This document shows, one piece after another, positions 16,075 to 24,875 of a DNA stretch of 37,056 bases (positions are counted from its first letter, which is position 1; each line of letters begins with the position of its first letter). The stretch comes from Acidovorax sp. (GTDB lineage Bacteria > Pseudomonadota > Gammaproteobacteria > Burkholderiales > Burkholderiaceae_C): assembly GCA_004210805.1 (NCBI GenBank), contig SDXZ01000009.1:1-37056 (forward strand), given 5' to 3'. The position numbers were made by a program, and so were the translations under genes. The notes below the pieces were generated by a model. The model made no database searches, was not told where the DNA came from, and saw only the letters and a list, made by a program, of their open reading frames with translations.

Positions 16075-17127
16075 ATGCGCCTGCCATCTCTGAGAAATGT
16101 TCCCTCGCTGGAGCCGTCTTCCCTGTCGCAGGTGACTGCGCAGGCCGTGGAAGAATTGATGCGCGAGGGAGAGTCCGCGAACACGCTGGCGAGCTACCGG
16201 TCCGCGCTGCGCTACTGGGCTGCTTGGTTTGGGGTTCGGTATGGGGAGGCCATCACGCTGCCACTCCCGGCGAACGCTGTTCTGCAGTTCATCGTGGATC
16301 ACGCGCAGCGGACCACCGCTGACGGCCTGGCTCACGAGTTGCCGCCTGCAATTGACCAAACACTGGTGGATGCAGGATTCAAAGGTAAGCCAGGTCCCAT
16401 GGCGCTCAACACGTTGATCCACCGTATCGCGGTGCTGTCCAAGGCCCATCAGCTGCGCGAGTTGAAAAATCCCTGCCAGGATCCCAAAGTCCGCGAGTTG
16501 TTGGCCAAGACACGCCGGGCATACGGTAAACGTGGCGTGCTTCCTTTGAAGAAAGATGCGCTGACCAAGGATCCATTGATGGCCATCCTGGACACCTGTG
16601 ATGAATCGCTCAGGGGAATCCGTGACCGCGCCCTCCTCCTCTTTGCTTGGGCTTCGGGCGGGCGCCGCCGGTCAGAAGTGACGGGGGCGACTATGAAGAA
16701 TCTTCACCGCGTGGGGCCCAGTAGCTTCACCTACACCCTCGCATACTCCAAAAGCAACCAGACTGCCGCCGATCGTCCTGAAAACGTGAAACCGTTGGAA
16801 GGCATTGCTGGCGAAGCTCTGCAGGCTTGGTTGACAGCCTCGGGCATCGTGGACGGTGAAATATTTAGACAGGTCAGGAAAGGCGGGCAGCTGGGCGAAC
16901 CGCTTTCCCCTGCTTCCGTGCGAGACATTGTTCGAGAGCGCGCAAAACTTGCCGGACTGCCGGAGGTGTTTTCCGCACACTCGCTGCGATCGGGGTTTGT
17001 GACCGAGGCTGCGATTCAGAAAGTGCCGCTGGCTGACACAATGGCCATGACAGGACATCGGAGCGTTGCGAGCGTTGTGGGGTACTACCGCCCTTCCAAG
17101 GACAACCCAGCTGCGAAGCTGTTGTGA
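16075..17127 (+). CDS. tnpS: TnpS-like tyrosine recombinase
   Basis: A 350-residue tyrosine recombinase. The N-terminal SAM-like core-binding domain (about residues 20-150, with SANTLASYRSALRYW) is followed by the catalytic domain. Catalytic residues, numbered from the ATG at 16075, are R198 (GGRRRSEV), K226 (AYSKSN), H302 and R305 (HSLRSGF), H328 (MTGHRS) and Tyr 337 or 338 (VGYYRP). A longer frame begins at a TTG at 16039, which lies inside the inverted repeat, so the ATG is preferred. Divergent from the TnpT-like gene, it matches the Tn4651 cointegrate resolvase pair. No Tn3-family TnpA is in the window. Confidence 0.85.
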   Translation: MRLPSLRNVPSLEPSSLSQVTAQAVEELMREGESANTLASYRSALRYWAAWFGVRYGEAITLPLPANAVLQFIVDHAQRTTADGLAHELPPAIDQTLVDAGFKGKPGPMALNTLIHRIAVLSKAHQLRELKNPCQDPKVRELLAKTRRAYGKRGVLPLKKDALTKDPLMAILDTCDESLRGIRDRALLLFAWASGGRRRSEVTGATMKNLHRVGPSSFTYTLAYSKSNQTAADRPENVKPLEGIAGEALQAWLTASGIVDGEIFRQVRKGGQLGEPLSPASVRDIVRERAKLAGLPEVFSAHSLRSGFVTEAAIQKVPLADTMAMTGHRSVASVVGYYRPSKDNPAAKLL

Positions 17128-17293
17128 CGAATGATATCGGAAGTTTTAGATACGACTGCTTCGCAGCGATAGCCGACGCTAGGCGCCGCGGCCGAATTCA
17201 TGGTCTCAGGCAGTTTGCAGTCGTTCCCGGCCATCGGGCCTGTCAGCCCCGCATGACCGCTTCCTCAGGTGCAGCCGGCTGCTGCTGATTTCC

Positions 17294-19084
17294 TCAACGC
17301 TGTGGCTTGTTGCTTGCTACGAGAAATCTCCCACCAGAGGGAATGAGTGGCGGATTTTTGGGGTCGCCGTTGATAAGGTGTCGACTGCGTATCGAGAGGT
17401 CGATATCGTCAGGCACGGCATTGAATTCGTTGTCGATGATGACGAATTGCGTCTCGACCAGTTCCCCTGCAGCGAGCTCGTAGACCAATCGAAAGAACGC
17501 CGAAATCACCTCCGGGTTCTCGACTGAGCTGACGTTCTTGGTCGGCGTGTCAATGATGAGCACGGGAGGCAGCCTAGCGTCGCCGGCTCGCGCGCAGACC
17601 CGATGCAAGGCCAACGCGTAGCAGGTCTTGAACAGCGCTTTCATTCCGCCGCTTCCAGCGTTGTCGAAGGAAAGCACCACAAGGGCTTCGTTCACCCCTA
17701 GAGGAATGCGTGGATAGAACGTCGCGGGGTCGATCTCCACGCGATAATCGGCTCTGACGTCTGGAAACTTGGCTCGCACCAGGCAGTCGAGGAAAAGCTC
17801 GCCCAGAAGGTCAACATTCTTTCGGTCGTTGAAAGCTGACTTCTTGGCGGTCTCGAGCTTGGCCCGTAACTCGGCTTCGTCAATCTTCAACGCTTCCGCT
17901 TGCGCCTGTTGCTCTTGGAGCACGTCCAGCAGCTTTCGGTATCGCAGCATCGCATCAAGTCGCTGCTCCAAGGTGGCTACAGCGCGCTCGTGCTGCAATG
18001 CCTGAGAGAGAAACGCTGAGTCGTACTCCTTCAGCCTGACCTCCAGCGAGCGGTCCGCTGCGCTTGCTATCGCGGCGGCGCGAAGCTGAACGGCCCGCTT
18101 TTGAGCACGCATGCGAGCCAAGGTCTCCTTCAGCTCTGCCTGACGAGCACGCAGGTCCTCATTGACCACTGACTCGCTAAGTGCGCCCCCAGCATCGGTA
18201 ATGTGCTCAGGCTGTCCGCAAACCACGCAGAGTCCGGCCTCTCGGCCCGGAAGGGTTTGAGTGCATCGAGGGCACGACGAAAAATCTACGCCCCCGAGAA
18301 CCATCCGTGCGGATGCCGTTCGCTGGAAGCGAACCGAAAGCATCTGCAGCTCGTTTGTATGACGTTCAAGCTCTCCGATGCGGAGGTCGATGTCCGAAGA
18401 GGCCTGCTCAAGCGCAATCTGTTCTTGGGCAAGGCGTCGCGCGTGATCTCGCAGCTCCTCCGCAGCATGCGGCGCTGGCGAACGTTGCTGTCTCGCGGCC
18501 TGTGCGACCGCGCGCGCATGGTCGATTTCAGCTTTGGTCGATTCAATCCTCGCGTCATAGGCATTGATATCGTCCAGGCCAGCATCCATCAAGGCCTTTG
18601 CAAGCGCCTGAGCGCCGGACAACAGCCCCAAGCGCTGCTCGCGGACTTCCTGAAGGCGCGATTCCAACTCAGCAACCTGTTCCGTGCGATAGCCGAGGAC
18701 ATATCGCAAAGCGTCGACACTCTTGGCACGGATTGGGTAGTTATCCGAGTCCAGCCGGAAGAAGACGTTGTCCATCCCCTCCTGGTCGAGATAGCAAAAT
18801 CGAAATAGGTCTCGGAAGCTCAGGCGCTCGAGCCGTTCGTCGGGCGCTCCCTTACGCCGACGTACGTACGGCGGCTCCTCTTTCGCAAGATAGAAAAGCA
18901 GGTCGGACAACACCACGACGCCCAAGTTGGGCAGAACTTCGTTGGTCCCCGTCTTTGCAGGGATGAGCACTTGCAGAGTCTCATCGCCCTCTCGCCAGGC
19001 CGCCATGACCTGATTTGAGTCCCTGTCACGATGCAACGTCACGGGGACGTCGTTGACGGACATCTCCAAAGCTGCCGAGACCAT
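17294..19084 (-). pseudogene. SMC/Rad50-like ATPase, N-terminus with Walker A missing
   Basis: The reading frame runs from 19252, but only sequence below about 19100 looks native. Visible parts in order are an N-lobe fragment (VTLHRDRDSNQVMAAW), CYLDQEGMDNVFFRL, a long coiled coil, a four-Cys zinc-hook-like centre (CPRC and CVVC, near 18215-18275), a second coiled coil, a signature-like GSGGMKALF, Walker B (PPVLIIDTPTKN, near 17535-17575) and a C-terminal lobe. No GxxxxGKS/T exists anywhere in the frame, so ATP binding is lost. Upstream sequence is shared with the ankyrin gene on the other strand, indicating a rearrangement. Such ATPases occur in defence systems (Lamassu- or ABC-three-component-like), but no partner gene is present, so the family is open. 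Confidence 0.65.
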
Positions 19085-19130
19085 CTCCGCCTGCAAGGCT
19101 GGGCCCGGGGCCGCCAACCATTCGGCGGTG

Positions 19131-20012
19131 ATGACCACTCTGATCGACAACCCCAGCGCCGAACACATCCGCCTGATGCTGAACGCCGGCGCGCAGCCGG
19201 CCCAACAAGGCTGGCTGGCGAGAGCCCGCCTCAATCCCGCTGCCGCGTCCACCGTCTACCCCTTGCTCTTGAATGCCGCAGCGGCCAACGCCCGATCAAG
19301 CCCGGAGCAGGCCGGCCGGTTTAGCGACCAGATCACCATGGTGCTCGGCAAGCTGTTAAACCGCTGCCCCACAGACCTTGCGGACTGGAAAGAGATAGAC
19401 CGGCTGGTGGAGCAAGGCGCCAGGGTGCGGGGCGTGTTCGACAACCAGGCGTTTTCCGAAACCAACCTCGCCGTGTATGCCCTGCGCTGCCCCGATGGCT
19501 TTCAGGCGCTGCTGCAGCGGGGCTTGCCGCTGGACGCCAACTACCCCTACCCCGACTACGCGGGCAAACGGCAGGACACGCCGCTGCTCATGTACGTGAC
19601 CGTGCTGCTGGAAGACTACCCGCCGCAGCCCAGCACGCTGAAGGCCATGCTCACCCAGCACAACAACGCCAACATGCGCCCCGCTTGCAAAGGCTGCAAT
19701 CTGCTGAGCCCGCTGGAAATGGCCCTTCAGGCCGGCCATGTGGATGTCGTGAAAGTGCTTCTGGACTTCGGCGCCGACCCGAACGATCCGAACAAGGACG
19801 GCAGGCCTGCGTTCATTCGCGCCCTGGTGTCCAACAACGTTGAGATGCTGGAGGTTATGAACGCGAAGAGGAAGCTGGATGTAAACCGCGTGGATAAGAA
19901 AAGCATCTCCATGCTGGCCTGGGCGAACTGCCTGGGGGCCAAGGAGGCAGCGGCGTGGCTTGCGCGAGAAGGTGCGGTGAGCCAGGGAGAGGCGCTGTGC
20001 CAAAAGCGCTGA
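19131..20012 (+). CDS. Ankyrin-repeat protein, possibly 5'-truncated
   Basis: About 293 residues with ankyrin-type helices: IRLMLNAGAQP near the N-terminus, VDVVKVLLDFGADPNDPNKDG (the clearest unit), NVEMLEVMNAKRKLDVNRVDKKSISMLAWA, and AAWLAREGA at the end. Ankyrin repeats bind proteins and give no enzymatic function. The frame extends back to a TTG at 19053, but that stretch also encodes the ATPase on the other strand; the ATG at 19131 is used. Neither start has a good ribosome site, and there is no signal peptide, so the true 5' end may have been lost in the rearrangement joining it to the ATPase fragment. Its neighbour is an immunity-like gene. Confidence 0.7.
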   Translation: MTTLIDNPSAEHIRLMLNAGAQPAQQGWLARARLNPAAASTVYPLLLNAAAANARSSPEQAGRFSDQITMVLGKLLNRCPTDLADWKEIDRLVEQGARVRGVFDNQAFSETNLAVYALRCPDGFQALLQRGLPLDANYPYPDYAGKRQDTPLLMYVTVLLEDYPPQPSTLKAMLTQHNNANMRPACKGCNLLSPLEMALQAGHVDVVKVLLDFGADPNDPNKDGRPAFIRALVSNNVEMLEVMNAKRKLDVNRVDKKSISMLAWANCLGAKEAAAWLAREGAVSQGEALCQKR

Positions 20013-20114
20013 CAGCAGGCAGAGCCGCGCAAGCATCGACTCCCGAACACCCTCAAAAAATCATCCGCGGAGATCCTGTACACGTCGGCCTTGAGGAAAA
20101 AAATGACCGTTTCG

Positions 20115-20471
20115 TTAGTTTGAATCTGGCAATGCTGACGTCGACCATGGAAGTAGGCCACCGCCGGAATCGTCGTGCCACGTGATGAACGTTGGCGCAC
20201 TGCCACGCGTTCGGAAATGCTCTAACGCAAGCTCTACCGTGGCCACCGGATAAGTCCAGGCTGCAGGATATTCATCAAGCTGTCCGTTCGGCCGAACAAA
20301 GCTGATGAACTCCTGTTGAGAGCCGACATACGCAGGGTTACGAGAACTAAAACCAGCGTCGCCTGGTTCGCGTAGATACATGAGCCAACCGACTTCACCG
20401 TTGATCAGGGCGCATAGTATTTGACCAGTTGGCCCTTCGATCCAGATTTCACGATTGGTTAGGTCACTCAT
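20115..20471 (-). CDS. Imm1-family immunity-like protein
   Basis: A 118-residue acidic, Trp-rich soluble protein. The pattern resembles Imm1 immunity proteins of polymorphic toxin systems: an N-terminal hairpin (GEVGWLMYLREPGDAGF), SSRNP, NGQLDEYPAAWTYPV, then the helix ELALEHFRTRGSAPTFITWHDD. Imm1 proteins neutralise a cognate, often deaminase-type, toxin made beside them. No toxin gene or toxin fragment is found adjacent, so this would be an orphan protecting against toxins of neighbours, or a leftover of a lost locus. The ATG at 20471 has no clear ribosome site. Confidence 0.6.
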   Translation of the reverse strand: MSDLTNREIWIEGPTGQILCALINGEVGWLMYLREPGDAGFSSRNPAYVGSQQEFISFVRPNGQLDEYPAAWTYPVATVELALEHFRTRGSAPTFITWHDDSGGGLLPWSTSALPDSN

Positions 20472-20710
20472 TCATCGGGAGCGCGGAGGCTTAGTTTCCG
20501 GGATTGGTATCAGGGTCATGGTGGCGTGCGGTGCGTCGAGCCTTAGTGCATGAGGCTTGCCGCGCGACAGCTCGTGGCACTGCAATGCAGGCCTTTACCC
20601 ACGCCAGTGGCCTACCACGTAGATTTGCGTTGTAAGACCTTGATCGGCCTCACGCTGCACTGGTTTCGCGAGAGGATCATGGCAGAAATGGGGCACCACT
20701 GATGACGGGA

Positions 20711-21160
20711 TCAGCGCGGCATGGACGCCGCTCTCTGGGCCTCCAGGGCCCATAGTGGCATCGCCGTTCTGACCGCATCGGCGAAGCGGTCCACCGTTGT
20801 GGCCACGTTGCTCATCGAGTCCTGCAGATCCTTGACCCTGTCGCCACTTCGCTCCAGAGGCTCCAGTCCGTCCACGTAGATGCGCACCGCCTGCTGCATG
20901 CAATCGGGCATGGGTTCAGTCATGAAATACTGGCGCAACCGCAGATGCAGGTCGCGCATGCCGCGGATAGTGGCCAGAGCGTCCGCAGCCTCGGGATTGT
21001 GTGCGCTGGTCAGTTGCTGCACGGCAGCAAAATTGTCTCTGATGCGGGCGCGCCAGATTTGCACCTGGCGTACATCCTCGCACGAGAACGTTTGCGACAC
21101 GTTCGCAGGCGGTGGCTCAAAGCAGGCAGCCAGCAGCACCACCGACCACACCAGCAACAT
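20711..21160 (-). CDS. Putative small lipoprotein of unknown function
   Basis: A 149-residue protein starting with a lipoprotein signal (MLLVWSVVLLAACFEPP, lipobox LAAC), so the mature form begins at Cys 13 and is membrane-attached. The remainder is helical and charged, with two further Cys (FSCEDVRQVQIW and MPDCMQQAV) that may form a disulfide. The frame is open 19 residues further, but the signal peptide decides the start. I recognise no family. It stands alone between the Imm1-like gene and the polymerase region. Confidence 0.6.
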   Translation of the reverse strand: MLLVWSVVLLAACFEPPPANVSQTFSCEDVRQVQIWRARIRDNFAAVQQLTSAHNPEAADALATIRGMRDLHLRLRQYFMTEPMPDCMQQAVRIYVDGLEPLERSGDRVKDLQDSMSNVATTVDRFADAVRTAMPLWALEAQRAASMPR

Positions 21161-21798
21161 TCGCGGGCAGTGTCTCGCAATGGAACAGAGCGGGAACGGA
21201 CAGTTGCTCAGGTACATCGGCGGTCAGGCGTGGAATGTGAAGAGATGAGCGGGGGCGTGCGGACCAGGGCTGCCCGTGAAGGCAAGTGCCATTAGCCGCG
21301 TAAAGTCGGACGCACAAGTCAAAGTCCATCCGGTGGGGGGATGGCCTTCGATTCTGCAGCCGTCCAGTGCAGGAAGATCTTAAGCAAGATCGCAGCATTC
21401 GTTGCGATCAATGAATCCAGGATCCGCCTCGTCAGGCTTACTAATCAATGAGGGCCGGATGCACTTCTTTTCCTTTTCCTCAAGTACTCCGCTGCAACTA
21501 TTTTGCTTGGGCAATGGCGCGATATCTTGCCGAACGTCCGTTCGCGCACGTGCAAGGCCGGTGGTCAAACAGATCAAGCCCGATCCAGGCGCCCGTTGCG
21601 TTGTAGCTTCTCAGTTCGCGAGCGCGAGGCTCACAGCGGCAGGGTCCACGGTCGCCGGCAAGGGTCGGCCCATCAAGTGCTGCAGTGCTGGCTCAAAACC
21701 ATGCCCAGATGCGGCGCAGCAATGCGGGAACTGGTCGGGCAGGACGGAATACATAGCGGGAGGGTTTGTACATGGCATTCTCGGTATCGGCTTTGCGT
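21161..21798. other. Gene-poor stretch upstream of polB
   Basis: About 640 bases with open frames on both strands, none of which has a ribosome site, recognisable motif or protein-like composition. The frame of polB stays open back to 21503, but its translation there is Arg/Ser-rich and unlike any polymerase. I see no RNA gene here. Confidence 0.4.
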
Positions 21799-21818
21799 TG
21801 CTGTACATAACAACAGTA
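21799..21818. promoter_or_regulatory. LexA (SOS) box upstream of polB
   Basis: CTGTACATAACAACAG at 21801-21816 fits the CTG-N10-CAG LexA consensus, with AT-rich centre and GTA on the right flank. It lies 89 bases before the polB start. polB is a known SOS gene in other proteobacteria, which supports the call. Confidence 0.8.
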
Positions 21819-21904
21819 TTGTGGGCAAGAGCTTTGCCATCCCCTTTCAACCATCTCGCCCGAGACGTCAGAATTGGCGTTCGCTAGCGTCCACCGCTCT
21901 CCTG

Positions 21905-24301
21905 ATGTCCTCAGTCCCCGCACCCACCGAACTCCGGGGCTTCCTCCTCACACGCCATTGGCGCGATCTGCCAGACGGCACTGAGATCGAATACTGGCTG
22001 ACCACCGACGAGGGGCCTAAGAAGGTGCTTCTGACCCGGCAGACCTCGGTCGCGTTCCTGCCGGCCCGTCATCGGGCTGCTGCTCAGGCCCCACTGGCAA
22101 GCCTGTCTGACGTGGAGGTGAAGGAGCTTGGCTTGAAGACCTTCGATCAGGAACCCGTCCTCGGCGTTTACGCCCGCAGGTTCCGCGACCTCGGCAAGCT
22201 GGCACGCGCACTCCAACCTCTGGGGATCCCGCTGTACGAAGCGGATATCCGCCCCCACGACCGCTACCTGATGGAGCGGTTCATCACGGCCGGTGTCCTG
22301 GTCGAGGGAGGCCTACGCCAAGGCTCGACCATCCTCGACGGCAGGTTGAAACCCGCGTCCGGTTGGCGCCCGGTATTGAAGGTGGTGTCATTGGACATCG
22401 AGACGAGCGCCACGGAAGAGCTGTACTCAATCGCATTGGATGGGGCGACGGACCGGGTGGTGTTCCTGCTGGGTGAGGCGCCAGCGTCAGTGTCAGCGCC
22501 AGCTGGGTCACCGATGGACTTCAGGCTTGTCTACTGCTCGACTCGCCGCGAGCTGATCGAGCAACTCAATGCTTGGTTTGCGGACCATGACCCGGATGTC
22601 ATCGTCGGCTGGAGCGTGATCCAGTTCGATCTGCGGGTGCTGCAGAAGGCGGCCGATGCGAACTCCGTGCAACTGCTGCTCGGACGCGAGCGCCGCCCCA
22701 TCGCGTGGCGTACGCACCCCGGCCGACAGGGCTACCTGTTCGCGCCAATGCCCGGACGCGTGGTTGTCGATGGCATCGAAGCGCTGAGGGCGGGCATGTG
22801 GAGCTTCCCGTCTTTCAGCCTCGAAGCGGTCTCACAGGCACTGCTCGGCGAGGGCAAGGAGATCGGCGATGCCTACGACAAGATGGCCGAGATCGAGCGG
22901 CGCTACCAGGAAGACAAGCCCGCCCTGGCCAGTTACAACATCCGCGACTGCGCGCTCGTCCTGCGCATCTTCGACAAACTGGAGCTTCTGCCGTTCGTGC
23001 TGGAGCGAGCGCAGACGACGGGCTTGCAGGTGGATCATTTTGGTGGCTCTATCGCTGCGTTCAGCCACCATTACCTGCCGCGCATGCACCGCCTGGGCTA
23101 CGTGGCGCCGAACGTAGGTGACATCGCGGCCAAGGCCTTCCCCGGCGGTTATGTAATGGACTCCACGCCGGGTTTCTACGACTCCGTCGTGGTCCTAGAC
23201 TACAAGAGCCTGTACCCCTCCATCATCCGGACCTTCCTGGTGGACCCAGTGGGTCTGGCCGAGGGAGCAAACGCCGACACCCAGACGGGTCTTGTACAGG
23301 GCCCGCAAGGCACATTGTTCTCACGAGAGAAGCACTGCCTGCCGGACATCGTGACCACACTGTCCATTGCCCGGGACGATGCCAAGCGGGTGCGGAACCA
23401 GCCGCTGTCGCAGGCCCTCAAGCTGCTCATGAATTCCTTCGCCGGTGTGCTGGGCGCGTCCGAGTGCCGCTTCTTTAATCCAAAGCTGGTATCTGCCGTG
23501 ACCCTGCGCGGCCACGAGGTGATGAAGCTCACCCGAGCGTTCGTGGAGCAGCGCGGATACCAGGTCATCTACGGAGACACCGACTCCATCTTTATCTGGC
23601 TCAAACGCGCCTATCCCAACTCGGAAGCACACGCCATTGCAGCCGGCCTGGTGCAGGAGATCAATGCCTGGTGGACCTGCAAGCTGCGTGAGGAGCGGCG
23701 GCTGGAGAACTTCCTCGAAATCGAGTTTGACACCCACTACGCCAAATTCTTCATGCCCACCATCCGAGGCTCGGAGGTCGGGAGCAAGAAGCGCTACGCT
23801 GGCCTGAGCGTCAATGCGCAGGGCGAGGAAGAGATGATCTATCGCGGCCTAGAGATGGCTCGCAGCGACTGGACCCCAATGGCACGTCAGTTCCAGGAGG
23901 GCTTGCTGACGCGCATCTTCCACGGAGAGCCCTATCGGGCGTTCGTGACCGACTATGCGCGGTCGATGTTGGAGGGCCAGATGGATGCGCTGATCGTCTA
24001 CCGCAAACGTCTGCGCCACCGGCTCGATGCCTACGAGGTGAACGTGCCGCCCCAGGTGCGCGCGGCGCGCATCGCGGACGCGCACAACGCGAAGTTGAAC
24101 CGTCCCCAACAGTACCAGCGTGGGGGCTGGATCCAGTACGTGATGACGCAGAACGGCCCCGAGCCGCTGGAGGCTCGGCAGTCCCGAATTGACTATGACC
24201 ACTACCTCGTCAAACAACTGCAGCCCATCGCAGACGCGATTCTCCAGCCATTGGGCGACAGCTTTGTGGCATTGACAAGTGCGCAGAAGGTGCTGTTCTA
24301 G
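21905..24301 (+). CDS. polB: DNA polymerase II (family B)
   Basis: A 798-residue family B polymerase, close in length to E. coli Pol II, acting in damage bypass and replication restart. The 3'-5' exonuclease is intact: ExoI SLDIETS (D about residue 164), ExoII GWSVIQFDLRVL, ExoIII YNIRDCALVL. Polymerase motifs are A (DYKSLYPSII, about residue 431), B (KLLMNSFAGVLG, about 508) and C (YGDTDSIF, about 556), followed by KKRYAGL. The ATG at 21905 is chosen because homology begins at once after it (TELRGFLLTRHWRD). The LexA box upstream predicts damage induction. It is a single-gene unit with no neighbour of related function. Confidence 0.96.
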   Translation: MSSVPAPTELRGFLLTRHWRDLPDGTEIEYWLTTDEGPKKVLLTRQTSVAFLPARHRAAAQAPLASLSDVEVKELGLKTFDQEPVLGVYARRFRDLGKLARALQPLGIPLYEADIRPHDRYLMERFITAGVLVEGGLRQGSTILDGRLKPASGWRPVLKVVSLDIETSATEELYSIALDGATDRVVFLLGEAPASVSAPAGSPMDFRLVYCSTRRELIEQLNAWFADHDPDVIVGWSVIQFDLRVLQKAADANSVQLLLGRERRPIAWRTHPGRQGYLFAPMPGRVVVDGIEALRAGMWSFPSFSLEAVSQALLGEGKEIGDAYDKMAEIERRYQEDKPALASYNIRDCALVLRIFDKLELLPFVLERAQTTGLQVDHFGGSIAAFSHHYLPRMHRLGYVAPNVGDIAAKAFPGGYVMDSTPGFYDSVVVLDYKSLYPSIIRTFLVDPVGLAEGANADTQTGLVQGPQGTLFSREKHCLPDIVTTLSIARDDAKRVRNQPLSQALKLLMNSFAGVLGASECRFFNPKLVSAVTLRGHEVMKLTRAFVEQRGYQVIYGDTDSIFIWLKRAYPNSEAHAIAAGLVQEINAWWTCKLREERRLENFLEIEFDTHYAKFFMPTIRGSEVGSKKRYAGLSVNAQGEEEMIYRGLEMARSDWTPMARQFQEGLLTRIFHGEPYRAFVTDYARSMLEGQMDALIVYRKRLRHRLDAYEVNVPPQVRAARIADAHNAKLNRPQQYQRGGWIQYVMTQNGPEPLEARQSRIDYDHYLVKQLQPIADAILQPLGDSFVALTSAQKVLF

Positions 24302-24875
24302 AGGCCGCAGGCGGCAGCTTGGGGCGATACCCAACGACGGAACCTGCTGAAGAGGTACAGGGTGACGTGGCAGCCTGGCTAGGCAATTACGCTTGCGCTT
24401 TAGCCCAACTCACGCCGGACGGCGGATTTGCAGCGAATGCCGCTGCTCGCGTTAGCTGGGCCAGGGACAGCTAAGGGACAGAGCGCTGTCACCATCGCTG
24501 ACGCAGAAGATGTACTTTGTGAAGAGCGCGGATGTCGGCTTCGCCAGTTGTATAAGGTCTAACGGGCCTCTTCCAACCCCCTTCTTTTGCAATGCGTTCG
24601 CATACGTGCCCGGCATTGTTCTGCCGGGACCTTCGCACTACGTAGCAATGGCCTGGACCGCGGCCTTTCGATTGGCCAAGGTGGCGTAGCTGCGCGGACT
24701 GCTGAAGGAATCTGGGCGAGTTGGGGATTGGAGTGGAAACTGCATTTTTTATGCTTCATTCCTCCTTGCTCCAGTCCTAGCGCATTTTCGACTTTGACGC
24801 AGAAATGCCGCCCCAGAGCACGAAATTTACGCATGTACCGGCTCACCACCGCCTGGGTGATGCGAACCTCCTTTG
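24302..24875. other. Intergenic region between convergent polB and the kelch gene
   Basis: About 570 bases with no supported gene. A minus-strand frame at 24559-24849 has a short helix-turn-helix-like stretch (ITQAVVSRYMRKF) but lacks a usable start. No clear terminator hairpin was seen for either flanking gene. Confidence 0.4.

Noticed and set aside
20595-20903. Minus-strand 102-codon frame overlapping the small lipoprotein gene
   Set aside because: Low-complexity Gly/Arg composition and no start signal; the lipoprotein frame is better supported.
21402-21887. 161-codon plus-strand frame upstream of polB
   Set aside because: No ribosome site or family signal, and it contains the LexA box region; likely non-coding.
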